Source of the DNA: Gyromitra esculenta | Taxonomy: Eukaryota > Ascomycota > Pezizomycetes > Pezizales > Discinaceae | NCBI GenBank assembly: GCA_038503075.1 | Contig: JBCAML010000019.1 | Coordinates: forward strand, 124,001-188,000 | DNA length: 64,000 bases | Direction of reading: 5' to 3' | The notes under the pieces: generated by a model | The model's input: only the letters and a program-made list of their open reading frames with translations | Databases searched by the model: none | Told to the model about the DNA's origin: nothing | Part shown: piece after piece, positions 1 through 11,052 of the stretch | Layout of the letters: each line of letters opens with the position of its first letter | Position numbering within the stretch: position 1 is the first letter of the stretch | Program-made: the position numbers and the translations under genes

Positions 1-2782
1 TTTATTTTAGTTTTGAAAATGGCCAGTAGGGACGACCGGACGCCTGAAAGGAGCTGTGCGAAAACAAAAAAAGATCTCCCATAGTTCGTACCTAATCTAC
101 AGTATATCCACCAAGACTCATCGTTATACGGTGGTTTCTAATGCACCATGGATCACGCGTGGTGGTCTCGGAAAAAGGCACGTCATCTGCTCGCTGCCAG
201 ACTAAATTGCTTGTGCGAAGCGAAGACGCCCCCCCGACAAGATCTACCATTCATCGGAGGATCTTGGAAACCGTCAAGATAAAAAAAAAAAAAACCTATA
301 TTTACGTTGCCCCGGTTCGTGGGGGTGGGGATCTAGGTGACCATTGCGTGATGACACATACACACGCACGCATGGATTGGATTGGAGCTGTCCTGCATAC
401 GTACGCACTCGGATTTATAAACCGCTACGGAGAGGAAAATACATGCAGTTTCTAGAGTAACGATTAAACAGGTTTACGTAGCTACTAATCTCAATGACCA
501 AAATAAGGCGTTAGGCAGACATTCCATTATGCATAAGGAAAATAAGTCGCGTGAGTTTGGCCGACGAGTCAAAAGACCCAATTCGTTTTGTATTCATTTA
601 ACTCAAGGTGTTTTCTGCAGCTGCAGGTGCTACCAGATGTCCCTTCCGTCTAAATCAAAACGGTATCATTGACAATAGTGTTTAGGGTTAGGGTTTAGCT
701 CACCGTTGATCTTGGCTTCTTGGTAACAGATGTTTGCCACCTCTCCTCTAATCCGCAATGTCGTATTGCCTTATCCGGTAGTTTCTAATTCATTTTTGCT
801 CCTCCTAAGCCCTCAAGGTAACGGCCTCCTAGATTACGGCGCCTGATACCCATTCATGCACGTATCATAAGTAATCACTCGCACCGTTTCTTTCTTTATG
901 CCGGGTGGGGGGAAGGGCCAAGGGCTCCCCTACCCATACCGTTGTTTTTGGGAGCCAGTTCCATGGTCAGTTTGTCTCGCGCTTGGGTAAAGCTATTTCC
1001 CTCTTGTATCGAAAATAGAAGGTGGCTCAGCATGGAGATTGTGGCTTGTAATTTGCCTAGGGTGGCTTGGCATACAACTTGTGGCGACTTACCTATTTTA
1101 TTTAGTTAGTCATTCGTCAACGGCGTTTATTCATTAGGCATGTATGTACTACTGGTGACTCTTCTTCGTGAGCGCTGCTTAGAAGACCTAAAAAAAAAAA
1201 TTAAAAAATAAGGATTAAAGGCGAGTTCCGTAAGATTATGTCGGTTAGTATTTAGCCTGGACAACGTTCTGCTCTGACGAGAGTTTAGCTGAAAGACTTA
1301 CGGGGAGAAGTTAGGTATTATTGTTCTGCACTGATGGTTTGGGTCTGATTGGTCTGCGGCTTAGACGGACTCCATAGATCCTCGCTGTTTGCTCACCCGT
1401 GTACAGAAGTACTTATTTGTCTGTTGTGTTTAAGAATATCTGAAATTTTGGGCTATACTTGAATGTATATGGAACAAGACAATCTAGTCATTCAAGGCAG
1501 TCCCGACGAGATTGTTTATAGTATGGCCGGATGAGCGACCGAGGCTTTATGATCCATAAATGTAAACAAGGCGGTTGGATAACTCGAGATGTAGTCACTG
1601 AGAATCACTCGATTAGTGTATCTAAATATTTATTTAGGTAAGCTTATTTGTCTAGTAACGGCTGGATCCAGGATGGAGGCTATATGACTAGATGACTAGA
1701 TGTTCAATTCTATTAGTACTACAGTACAAGCGCTCTATAAGAATACTAACTATAAGAATACTCGCCTTATAAGAATGCTGAATCCGGCCCTGACAGGGTG
1801 GTTTTGGGTGTGGCACGCGCGCTTTTTATATGAGAATAACTCTTTTATAAGAATATGATTTTCGGAACCAACCGTATTCTTATAGGGCGATTGTACTGTA
1901 TACAAGATGTTAAGTTTTGGATCTCCGTGGCTGGTAGGGGTTTGTTCGATTTGGGGGAAATATGCTTTTTCTCTTAAATGTGTTTTCTTCCCACGATACG
2001 AAACCTGCCAGTTGCATATTCGAATTATAGTTGAGATGGAATGAGAGTTAAGGCTTGGGCGATAATGGTATACTTTTTTTGAGTTTTCGTGATGGTTTGG
2101 CCTAGATTGCTAATATCAGAGTCTACATACGTTGTTATGCTTCTCGCGAGTAACCGAGGGCTTATGGTAAGTGCTCATGGCTGAGTTCCCATTGGTAGCT
2201 CTTTGTTTTTTTTGGTAATCAACACTTGCTCTAGTCTAAGTATTCGATAAATATGCAGTGTCATATAGGCTAGGAAGCCCGCGCAATCCGATACAGCACC
2301 CGCGCTCGAACCCCCTCAAGGCAAAGAGGTATTTCATCGCAATACAACTATCTATAGATACACCACCGTGCAGAGACGAAATTTTCGCACAATGTATGGC
2401 CAGGCTATTTTATTAGAGAGCGTGAGAACTAGAAAGCAGTGATTTATTTTATGTAGTTTTGTAGTACTATTTTTGTAACTAAATAGGGTACATGAACTAA
2501 GAAACAAACTCTTTCCGAGAATTAAAACAAATATGAACAAATACCGCTAACTTTACTATAATCCACTGTATCAAACTCTTTATGTCCCAAAGCCTGTGTT
2601 GTATCTAGGTCACCAGACCCTAAATCTAGGTCTTGAAAATTCTTACCCTGAGATTTTGATCGCACTGATTCTCTATTACATGCACTAGCCAACAAAAACC
2701 TGTGGTTTGCTATTAGCGTCCTTTTTGGCTTTACTGCGAGCTATCCCACTAACTTAAGGGTCTTACCTTAAAAAAAGTATAA
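1..2782. other. Gene-free stretch at left edge
   Basis: No open frame here carries a recognisable domain, a signal peptide or convincing splice sites; the open frames at 141-455 and 2352-2540 look like chance. The stretch holds a two-unit telomere-like motif (TTTAGGGTTAGGGTTTA, 681-697) and a MITE at 1722-1898. The rest is AT-rich with short A/T runs. Confidence 0.6.
1722..1898. mobile_element. Pogo/Tc1-mariner-like MITE (177 bp)
   Basis: The ends are terminal inverted repeats that begin CAGTACAA and read inward to TATAAGAATAC. Over about 26 bases the two ends differ at only two positions. A TA dinucleotide flanks both sides (1720-1721 and 1899-1900), as expected for a TA target-site duplication of the Tc1/mariner/pogo superfamily, and CAGT ends followed by CTATAA are typical of pogo/Tigger relatives. 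The left half carries three copies of a TATAAGAAT(A/G)CT subterminal motif. The element is far too short to encode a transposase, so it would be non-autonomous. What I see is the repeat and the TA flanks; the family assignment is inference. Confidence 0.75.
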
Positions 2783-3262
2783 TCATATCACAGTCGGATC
2801 CTTAGCATAAAGACTGCCTATCCTCTTACAGGGCCGATCAACAAGATTAATCTTGTTCCCGAAAGGATCTTTGAATATAATAGCCTTCCCAAACTTCTCG
2901 TCCCTAGGCTTCTCGTCTTCAAATTCGATCCCTACCCCCTTCATCTTCCCGTAGGCTTCTTCAAAGTTATCTACTTCTAGGAACAAAAAAACACCGTCTC
3001 CGGCCTGGTTGCCCACTGCGGCTTTTTCTCGCTTAGTTGTGGCCTTCTTGACGAGAAGGCTTACCATTGGGGCCAGCTGGGTCAGTTTTGGTGGTGTCAG
3101 GACGATATAGCGCTTTGATTCGTCGTCATCGTCTTCCGTATCTTCTTGGATCGTAAAGTTGAGTAGGCCCGCGTAGAACGCAAGAGCTGACTCGTAGTCG
3201 GGGCAGAGAAGTGTGACTAAGCTCAAATACTGAGTTGGGGTGAATGTTGTAGTGAATCCCAT
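2783..3262 (-). CDS. VOC-superfamily (glyoxalase/bleomycin-resistance fold) protein
   Basis: This is a single-exon reading frame of 159 codons from the preferred start. The N-terminal part has the module SLVTLLCPDYESALAFYAGL, where a strand is followed by an FYxxLL-type helix. The C-terminal part has GKAIIFKDPFGNKINLVD, the FxDPxGNxxxL signature that ends a VOC module. Such proteins bind a divalent metal and act as lyases, dioxygenases or resistance proteins; the actual substrate cannot be read from sequence. The frame is open to an upstream Met at 3361, but a TATATAAA-like box at 3391-3400 lies only about 30 bases above that codon. The second Met (3262, MGFTTTF), with about 100 bases of leader, is therefore the better start. 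The middle holds a lysine-rich loop between the two halves. No neighbour shares an obvious pathway. Confidence 0.75.
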   Translation of the reverse strand: MGFTTTFTPTQYLSLVTLLCPDYESALAFYAGLLNFTIQEDTEDDDDESKRYIVLTPPKLTQLAPMVSLLVKKATTKREKAAVGNQAGDGVFLFLEVDNFEEAYGKMKGVGIEFEDEKPRDEKFGKAIIFKDPFGNKINLVDRPCKRIGSLYAKDPTVI

Positions 3263-3390
3263 TTTGATGGAGGTTGTCGAGATATGTGGATTGTATTTCG
3301 AATTGAAGGATGTCGGAATGGTCTCTTGTGGGGCGGAGGGGTTTTTCAGGGTTGGTAGCAACTTTTCAGAGAGCTGATTGCCTTAGGTAG

Positions 3391-3400
3391 TTTTTATATA
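3391..3400 (-). promoter_or_regulatory. TATA box of the VOC gene
   Basis: On the minus strand this reads TATATAAAAA. It lies about 130 bases above the preferred ATG at 3262 and about 30 above the alternative ATG at 3361, which favours the downstream start. Confidence 0.45.
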
Positions 3401-4181
3401 TTCGTGGGTTTTTTTTTTCAAAAACTGGTTTTCATTAGTGGCCGTAGATGCTGTGACGTAAATTCGCTAGCGATCCCAGCTGTAATCCTTGTCACGCAAC
3501 GCCCCCCCCCGTTGAACTGGTACTATGTAGAAGCAAGGAACGAATAAGGAACAAACAAGATTGAAAAATTATTGTTTCCGTGTCGCCAGATAGTTGCGCT
3601 TCATCGGTTAGACTGTGGTATGATGCAGGGTCGGTTGCGACAAGGGCATGCAAAAACGTGCGCCTAATACCTAGGTTAATGTAACGCAATGAGTAACGCG
3701 GGCACCACTGTAAATGCCTGTGTTTTATGTTTGTACTGTAGGGTTAAGGCGTGTGGAGACGATGACGATGTTTAATAAACCTATAACCAGCTAACTCTAG
3801 AGTTTGAGGCTCTGGACCTTAAGATGGTCAGATTCACAGGATCTTGGGTGATGTCCATGTCCATGTCCTACCTCTATTCTCCGGACGAATTAGGGTAAAA
3901 CTATTAAACTCGCTCATCACATATCACTCGATCATTTATACCTGGGCCTGGGGTCGTATATGATAGCTACCAAGGCCTCAGATATTTAAAGCCTAAGAAC
4001 CCATTTACAATGCACGAAGTAGCTCGAATCTATGATCCATAATCACAGTGAAGACAAATTCAATTAAAAGCTAAGAAAAAGTTAAGAAAATAGCGATGAG
4101 CCTAATAGAACCAAAGAGAGAGCTCTTTGGTCCCAAAACAAATGAACCCGAATTACCCCAAATTAACATTCTCTAGAACCT
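3401..4181. other. Intergenic stretch between the VOC and IDO genes
   Basis: Nothing recognisable is coded here. It contains the promoter side of the VOC gene and the 3' flank of the indoleamine dioxygenase gene. A short run of C (3504-3511) and a threefold TCCATG repeat (3852-3867) are the only simple-sequence marks. Confidence 0.5.
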
Positions 4182-6080
4182 TTATTCATTCCGTCCTTCA
4201 CTGAACTTCCTCACCTCATTCTCCAACGTAATAGTTTGTCTCGTCACAACCTCACGCACAGACTCTATTTCCTTAGTGATGCGGTTCATGTTTTCCAGCT
4301 TCTCGATCACATCCATTTCAAGCTTCAGCACCATCTGGACCTGGCCCGGAAGCCACTAATCATTTCGTATCAGCTCTAGATTCTTCGCGATAGACGTTGC
4401 ACGGGTGTCAGCTTACTCCCGCAGTGGGATGCTTTGTTTTCTTCAAGATGTATTCACGTGCGAAAGACCAGTGCCGCCAACGGAAGTCGCGCACCTGGTC
4501 GAGACAGAGAAGATACAGCGCTATTGTAAATTTGCTTCATTAATACACAGTTTCGCTTAGAAGTAGAGGATATGCCTACCAGCAGATTCAGGATCAGTCA
4601 AAGCAAAGTTCCTGATCCCAGCGGTCTCTGCAGAAACTTTAACCCACTCGAGGAACTCGCGGTGGTTACTGGGGCTGTCTTGACGAAACTCGTTCAAGAT
4701 CTTCTTTAGTGGTGTTGAAGGTATTATGACCTGTAGGAGATTGTCACAGAGTGGCATCTATGATGCGCGAATCGATGGCCATGAGTTAGAAAATCGATTT
4801 AATCCTTAGTAGAGAATTCACTAAGAGTATTTACCATGCCATCATTGGCTCCAGACGCGCCACGGAAGTACATGGGGGCCTCAGAGACACCTTCGTAGAT
4901 GACGCCGTTGGGGAACATAGCGGGCTGAGCGTCGATCCCAAAAATGAACCTATTGCCGAATTTGCTATTCGTATCAAGGATTGCTGTAACAAAAAATGCC
5001 AGTAAAGGGCAGGATAGAACTCACGTGCGAAAACTCGTGTAATTACTCACTTTCGATTTCGTCCACATTTCTAGAGCGGGTGAGAAAAGTTTAATTCAAA
5101 AGGGTCTAGGTTCGCAGAAGAAATCACGTCAGAGAATATCACCTACGTTTCATCTTAATATTAATAATGCGCAAAGTGCTCAGCACTTGTTCCAACCCAT
5201 TCCTAAACGCTTCATGATCACCACTTCCATTGCAAGCCTTGATTGCTTTAACGGCGCCATCGACAAGGCCACTGCTAGAATGCACCATATCAACGTGTGT
5301 GAGGATGAATCCTGCCTCGCTGGATTCACGGTCCAGACCATGCTCAAACGCACGGATGACTGCGAGGTTATCGTAACGTGGGCCTAATTCTGGCTCTATG
5401 AGGCGATAGTTGAATAGTGCATAAGAGCCAGCGAATTCCATGAATGGCTGGGAACCTATCCTTTGAGTTAACCCCAGCTGCTAGAAGCCGAAGGATTATG
5501 TTTACCAGTCCTGATACACACAAAAGTACCTGTTAGTTCCATCGACTTTTAGTAAAAGAGCACGAAGGGGAAATAAATAAAAATACCCACAGTTTCGCAA
5601 TTTCGGCAAAAGGCACACTGATACACGCAGGAAGCACGCTTCTCGCAAGTCCATACTTCCCGGTAGCAAGAAACTCACGATGGCAAGGTTCGAGCAAGTA
5701 AGCGCTAGTCAAGAAAGAGTAGTCTCTGTGCAGGGCATTCAGCACGACCAAGTTCTTTTCATACTTCTTCACTTCCGAGATGAGATTCGGAAACTCATTA
5801 TCTACCGCCTCACCAAGACGACCTTCGGCTAGGAGGCCTGGAGAACCTGAAGCCGTCTTGATCGGTAAACGCTGAAGCAGCAACTCTAGTGGGGCAAACT
5901 CGGAAGGAAGTTCGGTAAGAGGTTCCTAGTGTATAAATATTTGCGAGTAAGACATGTATATATCAGATGGAGTATTTAAGACATTAACACTGAGTGGCTC
6001 ACTTGTCGAGGGAGAAATCCCCGGGTCGTGCTGACCATGAATGGGTGGATAGTAGTATCATTGGGAAAAGTATCCCCCAT
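4182..6080 (-). CDS. Indoleamine 2,3-dioxygenase family protein
   Basis: The family consists of heme enzymes that open the indole ring of tryptophan to N-formylkynurenine, feeding NAD or kynurenine pathways in the cytosol. Eight exons fit: 6080-6003, 5925-5587, 5477-5147, 5070-5025, 4949-4835, 4757-4580, 4520-4417 and 4355-4182. All phases close, giving 454 aa, the usual fungal length. Family landmarks in order are RGFLP near residues 20-24, QPFMEFAGSYALFNY around 145-160, HVDMV, IKMKQMWTKSK, FRTFIFGIDAQPAMFPNGVIYEG, the heme-pocket FRGASGAND, the proximal heme-ligand histidine H335 in SNHREFLEWV, and RDFRWRHW. Splice sites were chosen by this conserved order; the donor after residue 139 (GTATTT) is the least certain. 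Odd points are that the JK-loop segment (usually ATGGSPxxT) is missing at the last splice junction, and that the protein ends in a charged, coiled-coil-like tail of about 50 residues. Identity is sure; activity is not. Confidence 0.9.
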
Positions 6081-8090
6081 GACACTGAAGTCCTTTATGA
6101 TAAGGTGGGCTTCCGGCATTCTTTATTTCTGTGGGTCTTCGCTTTGAAAAAAAAACTGATTTGTAATATTAAATCCCGAGTTATAAGCGTAGGGCTTGAA
6201 GGCTTGGCATTTTAGAAATTTGAATTTTTCCGAACGACTTGGAGGATTCATCGAGCTATAAGGACGAAAGTCGGCGAGCAAAGCTGCCTTAGTATTTGGT
6301 GAAACCTGATTTGGCGCTAGGAAGTAAGACATGCATTTAACCTGTTGAAGCTCTACATTTCAGGTGCCGCTAGGAAGGTGCTGGCGGAAAACCATGGGAT
6401 TAATATGCCCTATACGAGGTTTACCTGTTAGCACTAGATTGAATTTCACCGAATACTATTGTTATATTACCGTTATGGCTTGAGGATAGCATATAGCTAG
6501 AAGTAATATTGTAATGACGAATCAGGCCGTGATGAGATAGCGGGAAAATACTCGTAGCCTCATAGTGTTACCGGAATACGGTTGAGGGACCGCCACTGTC
6601 TCGCGTGTACTTGGGGATTCAAAGAATTTATATCAACTAAATGAGAACGTGCTAGGATAAGTTAAGAGACCGAGCGAGATCCGATGCCATTACTGCTGTT
6701 GGTTTTGGGTATCGCTATAGAAGCTTTTTCTTTAACACGTTCGGCGGCTACCACCTGCATCAGAGGCTGTTCCCAGCACCCGATTTCGGTTACACGATAA
6801 GACTACGAGGAAAGCGCTGCCGGAAAGCCTTAGAGCCCTCTATTGAGCACGACCGCGGGCGGATTGAGGTGATAATGCCCGTAGAAGGTGACTATATAAA
6901 GTTATGGATGTTATTTGACATGTCAGTATTTCCATAGTATTTCCATAGTATTCTTCGCTTTTGATTTATCATCCCTTAACTTAATCTGTAGCCGCTTGAT
7001 GTTCTATCAGCAGGCTTTGGTGTATCAGGACTTTACAAATGTGATTGTCCTACATACTGTAATCGACAAAATAAACTTGAGATTGATAAAGGATGGAATT
7101 CAATAGAAAGTATTTATAAGGGTAAATATAAATCCTAGGCTCTTTTTTTACGACGCTTTGACATCACTTCGTTGCGTCATGGTACTTCAAAATCAGCAGG
7201 GGCTTGTTAGGCGTAAATAGTGGCTGAGGGAATATTAAGCTACTTATCGTAGGTATTGGGTAAATACAGACCACTGCTAAGTGGGGGGCGTTTAGGATAT
7301 CCCACTTATGGGGGAAGGGAAGCCAATTTAGGGACATTTTTTCTGCGAACAGATTTGAAAAGCCTCAGCTGAGCCGTCTTGCCCTCTGATGTGTTGGTTT
7401 GGTGTTGCAAATCGATCACCCGAAAGGTAAAGTTTATCAAGCCCCCCTCTTGGCAACGGTCTGCATTTGCCCAATACCTACGGTACTTGTTGAGAAATTG
7501 AATATAGCTTGGTCTTTATAATTAGTTATCGCCAACTGGTGACTGCACAAGCTGAAAAGTAGAGGGATAATACAGTTAGTCATATATTAGATAAGGGACT
7601 AAACCGCGACTCAAAGGCTAGTACGAACGATTAAAACTACTAGAGAGGAGTTCACTTCCTCCCTTTGATAGGGCATAAAACTTGCTGGATTAGAAAACCC
7701 CAATAGCTGGACTGAGACAAGCCCCAGCAGGAAGCCGAGAAAGCCTATGTCTGGGCGCGCATACACAGTATTTTCGGATATCCTCTCCGCAACACGCACA
7801 CACGCTAAAAACGATGCGCCAATGTGCGTCCCTGGAAACGAAGTATGTCTGGCCTCGGAGTAGTATAGAAAAAAACTACAATATGTAGGTCTGACAAAAA
7901 AACCAGTCTCTTCGCTCAATTTACCTTAGATGGAGGGTGTCTTTTGCGATGGAGGGTATCCAGCAAGCCCTACTACCCAAGCCATATTTATTTGGACTTG
8001 CGGCTCAAAATCTCCCTTACCACCATGATGTCTTCCCATTGTCTTGGCTCGGCCCGTTCGTTATTCCCGAGTTTATACAGTATCACAAGA

Positions 8091-8108
8091 CCTTGCGCTT
8101 GCGCAAGG
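8091..8108. repeat. Short perfect hairpin
   Basis: CCTTGCGC and GCGCAAGG are separated by TT, giving an 8-bp perfect stem with a two-base loop. No gene is near enough for this to be assigned as a terminator. Confidence 0.5.
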
Positions 8109-8286
8109 TTGGAGACGGCATTCTAGCGGGCCGTTCGCTTGAAGGCTGATCCAAATTCTCGCTTGTAGGACGAAACTGGCATAGTGATGTGCAAGACCTA
8201 ATATCGAATTACCGTAATGGTCCTTATCAGAGTCCCTGTAGAGCATGTGCATATATGTATCGAATTTCTTAACATGGTATTCGGGG

Positions 8287-8416
8287 CAGGCATTTAGTAC
8301 CCGAACATGCAAGCTGCTGGAGGGTCTTGATCTATTGGAGGGTAAGATGAATTTCTGTTTTCTGGTTGGTTAGAAAACCCTACATGCCACTTGCATGTTC
8401 GGGTACTAAATGCCTG
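8287..8416. repeat. 27-bp perfect inverted repeat (foldback, 130 bp)
   Basis: The left arm at 8287-8313 begins CAGGCATTTAGTACCCGAAC. It is repeated exactly in reverse complement at 8390-8416, with 76 bases between the arms. No open reading frame spans it convincingly. The arms could be ends of a small foldback or MITE element, or the stem of a hairpin transcript. No clear target duplication was found. Confidence 0.75.
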
Positions 8417-9446
8417 TCCCGGGTACTTGCATCAGGTAGGCAGTTTGGAAAAACAAAGGCGTCTCTATAAATTGAGTAAAGTAAGCTTAGTGGCGAGATG
8501 GAGGAGCTTACTGCAAAAGTCAAAGCATTGATCTCACGGAAGCGATCAACAAATTTCTATCCAAAGCTATATTCCCTAGCAACAGTAATAAAAGCCACTG
8601 ATCTAGTTTAGGGTAGCAAAATGAGTATGTTTTGTGCGCCATCAGAAAACGATTTTAGAACGCTATCTATTAGGAGCTTTGACTATGAGGATGGCGAGGG
8701 TGATTTGTGTTGAACTTCAAGGCTTGGCATCTTTTTGGCACTACTCGCCCCCAGCTGCTAGGTTGTTTGTGGGGTTGGTTATTCTTGTGTTGGATGTCTA
8801 GAATATGCAGGGCTTCGTATATATGGGACAGCCTAGAGCGGACCGGCTACCGATAAGTGCTGACCCTCGCTTCCGACCGCGCTATAGTTAGATTTCTGAT
8901 TTCTTTCCATTGGAAGGAGAAGAGCTTGAAGCTGTGGCGTTAAGCAACACTTTATATTGTGATGGTCACCTACTATGTTAGGGAATATAGTAGCAAGTGG
9001 TTTAGGTCAATTGATTGACTAGGGAGAGGGGAGGAAAGCAGCAAGCAAAAATAAAACGCAACAACGTTCCCGATATGGGTTTTTTTCCAAGAAACCTATC
9101 TTAATAGGACAACACGCTCCCGTTCGCATAAACAAGTTTGACTAATTGCTGCATAGGCATGTGAATGTGGTGGATCGTTGACATTATTTTCTTAGCTAAA
9201 TACTGGTAAGCTCCCATAAAAATAAATTTATAGTAGTGAGACACCTACTCGTAATTAATTCTGTCGGCAGACATTAAATTAGGATCTGTTCAGCTAGTTT
9301 CAAGTGACGTTCTATGATGTTCGCGAAAGGTTTGTTGATAATTCAGCCCTCACCACCCTCCCCCAGTCTTCTCACACAATAACCTTGTTTCATAACCACG
9401 ATAGTAGAGTGTATACGTCTAGATCAATCTAATCAGCTACTTCCTA

Positions 9447-10590
9447 TCAAAACGGTAGCATATTGACGTATACATTTTCAAAAGCCTCTCTGATAGCATC
9501 GGCCACTAGGATTCTGGGAGATCTTGGCCTATGCCCATTTGCTTGCATGATATACTCCATGTTTTCATTTGCAGCCTGCTTACACTTCCATCCAGTTACG
9601 AGTCCACGCCTATTCATCGCGCGAAACAGTCTCCGACACCCATATCGGTCGTTCCACGCTGTACTCCAGGTGATCTTGAAATCACTCCAGAAGAGCCGGC
9701 TATGATCAACACACGTCACCTCAAGAATAGGTTTGATGATATCTTGCGGGCCAGGGAATGAAGAAGGATGGATCATTCCATAGTCGGTATATGTGGTGGT
9801 GGTAGGGATTATTACGTCGTGGAGATGGCTGGCAGCGTCGGACGGGGCTAGAACAAGCCTAGTAATAGGAGGCTGCTGGAAAGGAGGAGAACAACCGGAG
9901 TCTGTTGTCGTACTCTCAGTATGGCTTGCTAGTAAGCACGAGGTAGATCTGGGCGCTTGATAGGATGTGATGCTGGGTGGGGCTAGGCTGTTGCTGTATA
10001 GTTTGCTATCGGGGCTGGTAATATATGTCTGTGTGGTGTTTCTCCGTTTTGGGTGATAGTGATTGATGATTCGATATGACCGAAACTTTATTTCACTAAT
10101 GGAGCTCGTGGTGGACTCTATCGAGCTGTCTGATCTCTCAGAAATGTGCGAAATATAAATAAGTGTTTTAAGTTGAGGTTCCGCTCGCGATCTCTCTTGA
10201 TAAGAGAGGGGCAGTATTGATAAAGGAGCAGGTATAAGAGGATAAGTTGCAGTGAGTGTCACTGGTGATGGTGATGCCTCGTTGGTCGATGATTCAGCAG
10301 ATATCCTACGTTTTATAAGCAATAAGGCCAAAAATACCTGTCATCGTTACGTTTCTGTGGCAGCTCCAGCCTAATGGCACCAAGCAGCGAAGCTGCAGAC
10401 CCTCTAGATGGCCTCCTCCCGCAGCGTTTGAAGGGTTAGAATTGGAAGGCACACTTTCCGTGTAGCCAAATGCTACCAAAAAGCAGTAATTATCAGGAAC
10501 TCTGCACGAGTTCTGTCTTGGCTTGCCAGCATCGAGATAGGATGAAACCAGACAGGCAAAGATCAAGGTTAGAGAGATGACGGTTTTCAT
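9447..10590 (-). CDS. Putative secreted protein of unknown function
   Basis: I do not recognise this protein. The proposed model has two exons, 10590-10338 and 10261-9447, with a 76-base GTATTT..ACCAG intron; phases close and give 355 aa. The start MKTVISLTLIFACLVSSYLDA reads as a signal peptide, followed by a cysteine-bearing stretch (NSCRVPDNYC...RCLVPLGWSC). The middle is Ser/Thr/Pro-rich and probably disordered. The last 90 residues look like a folded domain: VTCVDH, YGCRRLFRAMNRRGLVTGWKC, then VADAIREAFENVYV. That pattern of cysteines, tryptophan and a closing helix suggests a small extracellular domain. The middle Ser/Thr region could hide a further intron. The downstream open frame is certain; the join to the leader exon is inference. 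It lies head-to-tail with the F-box gene on the same strand. Confidence 0.45.
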
Positions 10591-11052
10591 TGCGAAGGCC
10601 ACGAACACTGTAAAATAGGAGTCAATTGATTCGAGATGTCAGCTGTTGATGAGCGTGAGGTTGAGGTCTTGGTGACTCAAAGGTAGTGCTCATTGTAAGG
10701 ACATATCCGGTAAAGCATAATCACGTCACGTGTGGTTGGTTTGAAGTGGTCGCGGGGGTTGGGAAAAAATCAGGCCCGGCCTCGCAGGTAGTAAGAATAC
10801 ATGGGCAAAGGCCGTAGGAAAGGGCGTGGGTACACTCTTTAACAGAAATTCGAAAGGGATGCCTAATTTTAAAAATCTGAATACTGATCGCAATACTACA
10901 AAATCTATTTCCGTTGTTACAAAAAGTAAATGATACATGTATTCCAGAGAATCTTGCTTTCCGTCTCCCAGTAAAACGTCGCTGAGCCCCATATCTAATC
11001 TACGCTATTACATGTACTATTAGACACCAGCACTAAAGAGAAGGTGATTTGT
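10591..11052. other. Intergenic stretch before the orphan secreted gene
   Basis: This should hold the promoter of the gene starting at 10590 and the 3' flank of the F-box gene. A CACGTCACGTG motif sits at about 10722-10732. The 88-codon minus frame at 10726-10992 has no support as a gene. Confidence 0.45.

Larger units (their letters stand above)
6081..9446. other. Gene-poor stretch with foldbacks
   Basis: No frame here has a recognisable domain. The 102-codon minus frame at 7611-7919 and the overlapping plus frames at 7937-8149 lack similarity, leader or splice support. Visible structure includes a tandem TTTCCATAGTA-type repeat (about 6930-6953), a repeated GATGGAGGGT (7929 and 7948), an 8-bp-stem hairpin (8091-8108) and the 27-bp foldback at 8287-8416. 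Confidence 0.5.

Noticed and set aside
7611..8149. Overlapping frames of 60-102 codons on both strands
   Set aside because: No domain, leader or splice pattern; translations differ on each strand with no sign of selection.
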